56,452 bases of DNA from a bacterium (Candidatus Blackallbacteria) CG13_big_fil_rev_8_21_14_2_50_49_14 (lineage in GTDB: Bacteria > Cyanobacteriota > Sericytochromatia > UBA7694), in assembly GCA_002783405.1 (NCBI GenBank), contig PFGG01000078.1, forward strand, positions 1 through 56,452, read 5' to 3'. Both the position numbers and the translations under genes were made by a program. The notes below the pieces were generated by a model. It had not been told where the DNA came from. It did no database searches and saw only the letters and a program-made list of their open reading frames with translations. This document shows, in pieces, positions 43,107 through 50,290 of the stretch (position 1 is its first letter; each line of letters begins with the position of its first letter).

Positions 43107-45425
43107 ATGAATATAACCCCCGAATTCACTGAATTTGAGGTGGGGGGAGAAGTTATTCGCATTGAAACAGGGGTTTTGTCTCCCCTGGCCAATGCTGCCG
43201 TGATCGTCCGTTCTGGCGAATCCATGGTCTTTGTCGCTGCTGTCGCTACAGCCGAACCCAAAGATATCGACTTCATGCCCCTTACTGTTGACTACGAAAG
43301 CAAGATGTATGCGGTAGGCCGTTTCCCCGGTGGTTTTATCCGCCGTGAAGGCCGTCCCCCAGAAAGCGCCACTTTGAGCGCCCGTCTGATTGACCGTCAG
43401 ATTCGTCCGCTTTTCCCCGATGGTTTCCGCAACGAAGTGCAAGTGGTTTCTCAACTGCTCTCCAGCGACCAAGTGGTTCAGCCAGATATTCTCTCTTGTA
43501 TTGGTGCCTCTGCAGCCCTGAGCATTTCCAATATTCCCTTCGATGGCCCCACCGCCGCCGTGCGGATTGGCCGTATCGATGGAGAATGGGTCATCAACCC
43601 CACCTTCCCGCAAATGGAAGACAGCGAACTCGATCTGATTGTCGCTGGAACCGATGATTCCATCAATATGGTGGAAGCCGGTGCCCAGATGGTCAACGAA
43701 GATCTGATGCTTGAAGCGATTACCATCGCCCATCAAGAAATTCGCCATATTGTCGCCCAGATCAAAGCCTTCGCTGAGCGCTTGGGCAAAGCCAAAATGG
43801 CTCCCCCGCTCTATAGCGTGGATGAACGCATCCTGGCCTATGTGCGTGAACAGGTTCAAGGGCCCATGCTGGAAGCCATGCAGATAGTGGACAACAAAGC
43901 CCGCAGTGAGCAGATCAAAGTGATTCGCAAAGCCTTTGAAGCCCACGTGGCAGAGCTCTCTGATGAGAGTGAAATCAAAGCGTTGATTGCCGAACGCGGC
44001 AAAGATATCGGCAACGCCTTCTACAAAATTGAAAAAGCCATGATGCGCGCAGCGATCCTCGATAAGGGTGTCCGTATCGATGGCCGCCAGCCAGCAGATA
44101 TCCGCCCGATTCACTGTATGGTGGGCATGGTTCCCCGCACCCATGGTTCGGCCATATTTATGCGTGGAACCACCCAGGCACTGTCCTTGACCACCTTGGG
44201 CTCACTCAGTGATGCCCAAATGCTGGATGGTACAGATCCTGAAACCAGCAAGCGTTATCTGCACCACTATAATTTCCCCGGCTATTCCGTGGGCGAACCC
44301 AAATTTCTGCGTGGCCCCGGCCGCCGCGAAATTGGCCACGGCAACCTGGCTGAGCGCGCAATTCTGCCTATTCTGCCCAAGGAAGATGAATTCCCCTACG
44401 CCATTCGCGTCGTGTCTGAAATTCTGAGTTCCAATGGTTCAACCTCAATGGCCAGTACCTGCGCAAGCACCCTGACCTTGATGGATGCCGGTGTGCCCAT
44501 CAAAGACATGGTCGGTGGCGTCGCCATGGGGCTGATCAAAGAAGGCGATCGCTATGCCGTTCTGACTGATATTCAGGGCGTCGAAGATCACCTCGGCGAT
44601 ATGGACTTCAAAGTGACAGGTACCGAACAGGGAATTACGGCTCTGCAAATGGATATCAAAATCGACGGTTTGGATATGAATATCCTCAAAACCGCCCTGG
44701 AACAGGCGCGTGTCGCCCGTTTGCATATCCTTGGCAAAATGCGTGAAGCCCTCGACAAACCCCGTCCTGAGCTTTCAGCTTACGCGCCACGGATTCTGAC
44801 CATGCAAATCAACCCCGAAAAAATTGGGGCAGTGATTGGGCCTGGCGGCAAGATGATCAAACAGATCGTCGAAGAAACCGGCGTCAAGATCGATATCGAA
44901 GACAGCGGCATTGTCTTTATCGTAACGCCTGACCAGGAATCTGCCGATGCAGCCCGCAACTGGATTCTGCGTTTGACCGAAGAAGCCGAAATTGGCAAGA
45001 TCTACGAAGGCAAAGTGGTGCGTTTAACTACCTTTGGTGCCTTTATCGAAGTTCTCGCTGGTCAGGATGGTCTGCTGCATATCTCCAAAGTGCCGGGCCG
45101 TCCCCGTCATATTGAAGACGTCTTCTCGGTAGGCGAAACCGTACGTGTCCGCGTAGCCGAAATTGATGCCCAAGGCCGTATCAACCTCAGCCTGGAACAG
45201 GAAGTGGAAATCCGCGAAAGCGAACATCCCGAACCTGTCCGCAGCGGCGCTCCCCGTGGGGATCGTGATCGCGGTGAACGGGGTGGTGACCGGGATCGTG
45301 GCGGAGATCGCGACCGTGGCCCTCGCCCCCCTCGCAGTGGTGGCGGCTATCGCGGCGACCGAGGCGGCGACCGAGGCGGAGACCGTGACCGTGGCGGAGA
45401 CCGTGGTGGAGATCGTCGTCGTTAA
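43107..45425 (+). CDS. pnp: Polyribonucleotide nucleotidyltransferase (PNPase) with RGG-type tail
   Basis: Degrades RNA 3' to 5' by phosphorolysis. The 772-residue protein has two RNase PH domains (ESATLSARLIDRQIRPLFP near 90; EFPYAIRVVSEILSSNGSTS near 432, TDIQGVEDHLGDMDFKVTGT near 490), a KH domain (IGPGGKMIKQIVEETG near 575) and an S1 domain (GKIYEGKVVRLTTFGAFIEV, about 630-700). The last ~55 residues are an unusual Arg/Gly/Asp-rich tail with repeats of GGDRDRGGDR type. AGGT lies 10 bases before ATG 43107. The tail is coded by a low-complexity DNA stretch near 45255-45422. Confidence 0.95.
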   Translation: MNITPEFTEFEVGGEVIRIETGVLSPLANAAVIVRSGESMVFVAAVATAEPKDIDFMPLTVDYESKMYAVGRFPGGFIRREGRPPESATLSARLIDRQIRPLFPDGFRNEVQVVSQLLSSDQVVQPDILSCIGASAALSISNIPFDGPTAAVRIGRIDGEWVINPTFPQMEDSELDLIVAGTDDSINMVEAGAQMVNEDLMLEAITIAHQEIRHIVAQIKAFAERLGKAKMAPPLYSVDERILAYVREQVQGPMLEAMQIVDNKARSEQIKVIRKAFEAHVAELSDESEIKALIAERGKDIGNAFYKIEKAMMRAAILDKGVRIDGRQPADIRPIHCMVGMVPRTHGSAIFMRGTTQALSLTTLGSLSDAQMLDGTDPETSKRYLHHYNFPGYSVGEPKFLRGPGRREIGHGNLAERAILPILPKEDEFPYAIRVVSEILSSNGSTSMASTCASTLTLMDAGVPIKDMVGGVAMGLIKEGDRYAVLTDIQGVEDHLGDMDFKVTGTEQGITALQMDIKIDGLDMNILKTALEQARVARLHILGKMREALDKPRPELSAYAPRILTMQINPEKIGAVIGPGGKMIKQIVEETGVKIDIEDSGIVFIVTPDQESADAARNWILRLTEEAEIGKIYEGKVVRLTTFGAFIEVLAGQDGLLHISKVPGRPRHIEDVFSVGETVRVRVAEIDAQGRINLSLEQEVEIRESEHPEPVRSGAPRGDRDRGERGGDRDRGGDRDRGPRPPRSGGGYRGDRGGDRGGDRDRGGDRGGDRRR

Positions 45426-45436
45426 GAATTACACCC

Positions 45437-45461
45437 GCAGACTCCTTTTAAAGGAGTCTGC
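45437..45461 (+). promoter_or_regulatory. Hairpin that contains the histidine-kinase ribosome-binding site
   Basis: GCAGACTCCTTT at 45437-45448 and AAAGGAGTCTGC at 45450-45461 are perfect complements (12 bp around T45449, so about 9-10 bp with a real loop). The AAGGAG in the right arm is the SD of the ATG at 45465. The stem therefore hides the SD when folded and would open to allow initiation; with no T run it is not a classic terminator, though it also follows the pnp stop. Confidence 0.75.
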
Positions 45462-45464
45462 ATA

Positions 45465-46496
45465 ATGCAAGAAGGCCCTTTGCCTGCACAGCTGTATCAG
45501 GTGCTTTTCAGCCAGATACTGATGCCCCTGATGCTGACAGACAGGGCCTTCAGCCATTTTTTGGATCTCAATCAAGCGGCAGCCCGCCTGCTCGGGCTGC
45601 CTTCAGCAGAGATCTTCAATCTCAGTCCAAATCAGTGTTTACCAGATATTCATGCCGATCTGGACTTTCAGAATCCCTTTCAAAGTCTCCTGCGCACAGC
45701 GCAGGGAAACCTGCAAATCATGGTTTATCCGAGCGTACTAAAAGAATATCTCTGTCTGGCTTTGCTCCCACTGACCGAAGAACAGCAACTCCAGGCCGAT
45801 AACCAACGCCTGCAAAACCTCAGCCAACGCAAAAGTGAGCTGATCGCCAATCTCTCGCATGAAATCCGCACCCCCCTGACCGCTATTTTGGGTTGGCCCG
45901 AAATCCTGATTGACTATCCCGGCCTGCCCGACAGGGTCTATCAGGCCGCCCAGGCAATTGAAAAAGAAGGGCAATTGGTCTATGCCCTGGTAGAGGATCT
46001 GATGGATCTGAGTAAAATCGAGGCCGGACAAATGCGTCTGGATATCCGGGCTGAAAATCTGAGTGAAGTGATTCGCAACGCCGTTGAAATGCTGATTGAA
46101 AAAGCCAACGAGAAAAAACAAATCCTGGAACTGGATCTGCCTGAAACGGATCTGATTGCTGAAATGGATCCGCTGCGAATTACCCAGGTCTTGCTCAATT
46201 TATTGACCAACGCCCTTAAATTCACTCCCGAAAAAGGCCATATTCAAGTGGCCGCTCGGCTTGAAGAAAATGAAATCCTCATTTGGATTCGGGATACGGG
46301 TGTGGGTCTGCGCAAAGAAGATCATGCGCTTATTTTTCAGCGTTTTCAACGGGCTGTTGACGCAGAGGCTTTTGACGGAGCAGGCATTGGGCTCTCACTG
46401 GTACAAAAATTCGTTGAACTGCATGGGGGCCGCATTGGGGTTGAAAGTGAACATGGCAAAGGCTCTACTTTTTGGTTTACCTTACCCGTTTCCTAG
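45465..46496 (+). CDS. Soluble sensor histidine kinase with PAS-like domain
   Basis: A 343-residue kinase without transmembrane segments. N-terminal PAS-like domain (about 12-105), a short coiled coil, then HisKA with LIANLSHEIRTPLTAILGW (His132), and the ATPase domain with NLLTNALKFTPEKG (N box), RDTGVGLRKED (G1) and GAGIGLSLVQKFVELHGG (G2). No response regulator is adjacent. It follows pnp by 39 bp and the SD is within a hairpin, so expression may depend on PNPase or temperature-like folding. Confidence 0.9.
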   Translation: MQEGPLPAQLYQVLFSQILMPLMLTDRAFSHFLDLNQAAARLLGLPSAEIFNLSPNQCLPDIHADLDFQNPFQSLLRTAQGNLQIMVYPSVLKEYLCLALLPLTEEQQLQADNQRLQNLSQRKSELIANLSHEIRTPLTAILGWPEILIDYPGLPDRVYQAAQAIEKEGQLVYALVEDLMDLSKIEAGQMRLDIRAENLSEVIRNAVEMLIEKANEKKQILELDLPETDLIAEMDPLRITQVLLNLLTNALKFTPEKGHIQVAARLEENEILIWIRDTGVGLRKEDHALIFQRFQRAVDAEAFDGAGIGLSLVQKFVELHGGRIGVESEHGKGSTFWFTLPVS

Positions 46497-46657
46497 ACTG
46501 TTCCGTCTAAGACCTGAGCGACCCCGGCTTAAAAAATACCCTTTTCAGGAATAACAAAACCGAGTAAAAAACTTAATATATTCATTCACTCAGAGTCAAA
46601 AACAACAACTATTTATCTGTCTGTTTTTAAAAGCTTCTCTTCTCAGCATCAGAATAA

Positions 46658-46665
46658 GCCTGTAT
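46658..46665 (+). promoter_or_regulatory. Candidate -10 for the zinc-ribbon gene
   Basis: TGTATAAT near 46660 resembles an extended -10 (TG directly before TATAAT). No -35 is clear. The rest of 46497-46745 holds nothing else I can identify. Confidence 0.35.
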
Positions 46666-46745
46666 AATCTTTTAACCTGCAATAAATCCTGCACCCGATA
46701 AGGCATCTCCCATTCTCATTTATTTCATATTCAGGTAAACAAACA

Positions 46746-47393
46746 GTGTCTTCAAAAGCTGAATCCAAACCAGAACAATGTCCACAGTGTGACAATATGA
46801 CCCTTACCATCTTGCCTGGCGCAAAGCGCAAAACCTGTTCTTTGTGTGGTTATACTGGCCAAGAAACCATCAGCCGAGATGATGAAGAAGAAAATACACG
46901 CACCCCTTCTTTTCGCATGGTCTCAAACGCAGAGCTCTCACGCTATAAGGGCAAGAAAAAGGGAACCACCCTCCATCTGTCCTCGCTTATTTGGATAGCG
47001 CTCTTGGCAACAGCCGTCTATGTGGGTCTGCAATACTATTTTCATGAACCTGAAGAGCTTGAAGGCCTGCATCGCCTGGAGCAAAACTATCAAAATCTCA
47101 ACCGCTACATGGCCAAAGAAGAACTCAAAGCCCCATCAGCGCGTCAAAAAACTCGCAAGGAGCTCAAACAGGATCAAAAATCTGTGCTTCGCCTCAAAGT
47201 CAGCCCTTGTCTTGATGTACCGCGTTTAAGTCTCATCAAACTCTATGATTATTATGATAAAAGTCTGGCAAAACCCAATTATAAAGTGGGAATGAAGTCT
47301 CGCTATGCAGTCAATACCGGCATGAGATTCATCACGGGAATTGAAAAATGCAAAGAGAACTATGAGCAAATCCAAAACAAACAGCAAGAATAA
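46746..47393 (+). CDS. Zinc-ribbon single-pass membrane protein
   Basis: A 215-residue protein. A zinc-ribbon with two CxxC pairs (CPQCDN near residue 12, CSLCGYTG near 33) is N-terminal. A single helix (LIWIALLATAVYVGLQYYF about 84-102) follows, then a polar Lys-rich region with no known domain. GTG 46746 has AGGT 9 bases upstream. It resembles zinc-ribbon regulators of membrane association in general; function unknown. Confidence 0.7.
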   Translation: MSSKAESKPEQCPQCDNMTLTILPGAKRKTCSLCGYTGQETISRDDEEENTRTPSFRMVSNAELSRYKGKKKGTTLHLSSLIWIALLATAVYVGLQYYFHEPEELEGLHRLEQNYQNLNRYMAKEELKAPSARQKTRKELKQDQKSVLRLKVSPCLDVPRLSLIKLYDYYDKSLAKPNYKVGMKSRYAVNTGMRFITGIEKCKENYEQIQNKQQE

Positions 47394-47496
47394 GCTCTTG
47401 GCTGCTCTTTGCTTGTTCAGCTTGTAAATCCAGGCTAGACTGAGTCACTTTCAAATGGAATAATTCTTTCAAACAAGAGAAGGTTGTTAAGCACTT

Positions 47497-48366
47497 ATGT
47501 CTGACTCACTTCAACCCGCTCCCCGCAAAGTTGGTTTTGCAGTAAGAACAGGCGCACTTTTCGGCGGTTTTATCAACCAGTTTGGCTGGGCTTTCTTCGC
47601 TTTCTCCTTGATTTTCGTTTGGATTTTCAGTCTCGAAACGCTCTCGACACAGCTCAGGTTCAATCATCCACTGCAAACGGCCCAAGCCCGGATCATTGAG
47701 GTCAGATACGCCTCAGCCAAAGAAAACAAAGTCAAAGTTTACGCCCATGAATTTGCCTTTCAGTATCAGGGCAAAAACTATACAGCCGTTTCCTATGCCA
47801 CAGGTCAGGAATTGCCCCTGAAAACGCCTGTTTCAATCGAATTCAATCCTGAAAACCCAGAAACCGCCCGGATGACCCAAGCCGGATTCCGTGCAACCAC
47901 CTTTCATAGCTGGGTTGCCTATCCTGTGCTGTTTTTCCCCATTGCCGGTCTGCTTGTATGGGGGGCGGGTTTCAAACGGGGCTTGAAAATTCTGAAATTG
48001 CTCAAAAACGGAAAACTGACCACGGCCCGCCTGATCTCACAGAAAGAGACTGGAGCGGTGGTTAAAACGGGGAGCACAGAAGCCCCTATCTATCAGCTGA
48101 TTTTTGGCTATGAAGTGCATGGTAAAAGTTTTGAAACAGCCCTCAAAACCCATGAAATCGAAGCGATTACCGATCAGTCTCTTGAAGAAATTCTCTATCT
48201 GCCTGAAAACCCAGCCAATGCCTATCTGGTAGATGCCATTCCCGGAAAACTGCTCCGTGAGCAGGGTCTGTTTCAAAGTACCCAGCCATTCAAAAACCTG
48301 CTCGCTTTGGCCCTGCCGCTGCTCTCGGCAGGTATGCTGCTCTTAATGGTTTTGAGCTTGCTTTAA
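47497..48366 (+). CDS. DUF3592-like membrane protein
   Basis: A 289-residue protein with helices near 25-50 (FINQFGWAFFAFSLIFVWIF), 140-155 and a C-terminal pair (LLALALPLLSAGMLLLMVLSLL). The two soluble segments, with HEFAFQYQGKNYTAVSYA and VSIEFNPENPETARM near 95, and YQLIFGYEVHGKSFETAL near 200, show the pattern of two tandem DUF3592 domains. Function unknown. No SD close to the ATG (GAGAAGG about 14 bases before). Confidence 0.75.
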   Translation: MSDSLQPAPRKVGFAVRTGALFGGFINQFGWAFFAFSLIFVWIFSLETLSTQLRFNHPLQTAQARIIEVRYASAKENKVKVYAHEFAFQYQGKNYTAVSYATGQELPLKTPVSIEFNPENPETARMTQAGFRATTFHSWVAYPVLFFPIAGLLVWGAGFKRGLKILKLLKNGKLTTARLISQKETGAVVKTGSTEAPIYQLIFGYEVHGKSFETALKTHEIEAITDQSLEEILYLPENPANAYLVDAIPGKLLREQGLFQSTQPFKNLLALALPLLSAGMLLLMVLSLL

Positions 48367-48442
48367 AAGCACTCACAAAGCAAAGGCATGAATCGCCCAG
48401 ATTTGCTACAATGCATGCACACTCACCGACAGGAAACGAACC

Positions 48443-50203
48443 ATGCTGCGAAAAGTTCTCGTCGCCAACCGAGGCGAAATTGCGATCCGAATTCTCCGTG
48501 CCTGCCAGGAAATGGGCATAGCCACTGTGGCTGTTTATGCCGAAGACGACCGCCAGAGCAAACATGTACGTCTGGCTGATGAAGCCTATCTTCTGCCCGG
48601 CAGCCAACTCAGCGAAACCTATCTGAATATCCCTGCCTTGGTTGAAATTGCGAAAAAATCAGGTGCAGAAGGCATTCACCCTGGCTATGGCTTTTTATCT
48701 GAAAATGCAGCCTTTTCCCAGGCCTGTCGTGAAAATGGCATCGTCTTTATTGGCCCCTCCCCTGAAGTGATCGAGGCCATGGGCAGCAAACTGCTGGCCC
48801 GTGAACGGATGCAAAATGCGGGCGTGCCGATTACCCCCGGCAGCCCCCGCCTGAGCACCCTCGAAGAAGCCCAGCACTGGGCTGAAAAAATCGGCTATCC
48901 TTTGCTGCTCAAAGCCAGTGCTGGTGGTGGGGGCCGGGGCATGAAACGGGTCATGAACGCCGAAGAACTGCCTGAAGCCTATGCCGCCGCCATGCGTGAA
49001 AGCAAGAGCTATTTCGCCGATGATACGGTTTATCTTGAAAAACTGGTGACCCGCCCCCGCCATATTGAAGTACAGATTCTGGCCGATACCCACGGCCATG
49101 TGATTCATCTGGGGGAACGCGACTGCTCGGTACAGCGCCGCAATCAAAAACTGATCGAAGAAACCCCCGCCCCCCATCTGCCTGCAGAGGTGCGTCAGGT
49201 GGTTCTCAATGCCGCCGTGGCAGGGGCTAAAGCCATTGGTTATACCGGTGCTGGCACCTTTGAATTTGTGGTTCAAAACAGCCAGGACGCCTATTTCATG
49301 GAAGTCAATACCCGCCTGCAGGTCGAACACCCGATTACGGAGATGGTTACCCGCGTGGATTTGGTCAAAGAACAATTGCGGATTGCTTCGGGCTTGCCCC
49401 TGAGTTACAGCCAGGATCAAATTCATTTTGAAGGCCACGCGATTGAATGCCGCATCACCGTTGAAGATTCCCGCCAAAATTTCAGACCCGTTCCCGGCTT
49501 GATCTCGCTTTATGAAGAACCCGCTGGTTTTGGTGTGCGTGTAGACAGCATGCCCTACAGTGGCTACGATATTCCCCGCAGTTATGATTCCCTGCTCGCC
49601 AAATTGGTCACTTGGGCCCCCAGCCGTGAAGAAGCCCTGGCGCGCATGCAACGCGCTCTGAAAGAGTATCGGATTGAAGGCGTCACCACCCTGATCCCCT
49701 TCTTTCAATGGGCTTTGAATATGCCCGCCTTTGCCGAAGGCCATTACGATACCAGCTTTGTGCCCAGCTATTTTGAGCCTGGGCTTCTGCCCGAAGCCGC
49801 TCCCAGCGCCGCCCCCGAAGAACCCCCTGCCCGCCAGCGCGAAGTGGTGGATGTCGAAGTCAATGGCCGCTATTTTCAAGTGGCGCTGTATTTGCCTGAA
49901 GCAGGAGCGAAAACAGTCACAGCCACCCCCTCTGGCCAGACGGCACGCCCTGCCGGTGCGAAATCCAACCGCAAAGACAGCAATCAGGCCCAAATCCCCG
50001 CCCCCATGGCAGGAACCGTTGTCAAAGTTGCGGTTCAGGCCGGTCAAACCGTCGAAAGCGGTCAATTGCTCTGCATTATCGAATCCATGAAAATGGAAAA
50101 TGATATCCTCTCTCCCCGCAGTGGCACCCTTAAAAACGTGGCGATTGCAGCTGGAGACAAGGTTCAAGCCGGAGGCGTGCTGATGGAGTTTGAACCCGCG
50201 TAA
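48443..50203 (+). CDS. Acyl-CoA carboxylase alpha subunit (biotin carboxylase-BCCP fusion)
   Basis: A 586-residue fused biotin carboxylase and carrier. The BC domain opens with KVLVANRGEIAIRILRACQE, and shows HPGYGFLSENAAFSQ, the ATP-grasp loop SAGGGGRGMKRV, EMVTRVDLV and NTRLQVEHPITEM. After a short acidic linker (about 450-500, PSAAPEEPP), the biotinyl domain ends with IIESMKMENDI, the Lys being the biotinylation site. Such fusions belong to acetyl-, propionyl- or methylcrotonyl-CoA carboxylases; no carboxyltransferase gene is nearby, so the substrate is unknown. SD AGGAAA is 7 bases before ATG 48443. Confidence 0.9.
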   Translation: MLRKVLVANRGEIAIRILRACQEMGIATVAVYAEDDRQSKHVRLADEAYLLPGSQLSETYLNIPALVEIAKKSGAEGIHPGYGFLSENAAFSQACRENGIVFIGPSPEVIEAMGSKLLARERMQNAGVPITPGSPRLSTLEEAQHWAEKIGYPLLLKASAGGGGRGMKRVMNAEELPEAYAAAMRESKSYFADDTVYLEKLVTRPRHIEVQILADTHGHVIHLGERDCSVQRRNQKLIEETPAPHLPAEVRQVVLNAAVAGAKAIGYTGAGTFEFVVQNSQDAYFMEVNTRLQVEHPITEMVTRVDLVKEQLRIASGLPLSYSQDQIHFEGHAIECRITVEDSRQNFRPVPGLISLYEEPAGFGVRVDSMPYSGYDIPRSYDSLLAKLVTWAPSREEALARMQRALKEYRIEGVTTLIPFFQWALNMPAFAEGHYDTSFVPSYFEPGLLPEAAPSAAPEEPPARQREVVDVEVNGRYFQVALYLPEAGAKTVTATPSGQTARPAGAKSNRKDSNQAQIPAPMAGTVVKVAVQAGQTVESGQLLCIIESMKMENDILSPRSGTLKNVAIAAGDKVQAGGVLMEFEPA

Positions 50204-50260
50204 ACTCCTTTTGATCTTTAAAACTCGGTAAAGGCTAGCAAAATTCAGCTCCTCAGAGCC

Positions 50261-50266
50261 TATAAT
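50261..50266 (+). promoter_or_regulatory. Candidate -10 for the zincin gene
   Basis: TATAAT at 50261-50266, 25 bases before the ATG at 50291; no convincing -35. Confidence 0.4.
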
Positions 50267-50290
50267 AGCAATGAAGACAAGATCGGGAGG

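Noticed and set aside
43071-44144. 357-codon minus-strand frame over pnp
   Set aside because: Antisense shadow of PNPase with no known domain.
45255-45422. Repeat array or mobile sequence at the pnp end
   Set aside because: It is the in-frame RGG-type tail of PNPase.
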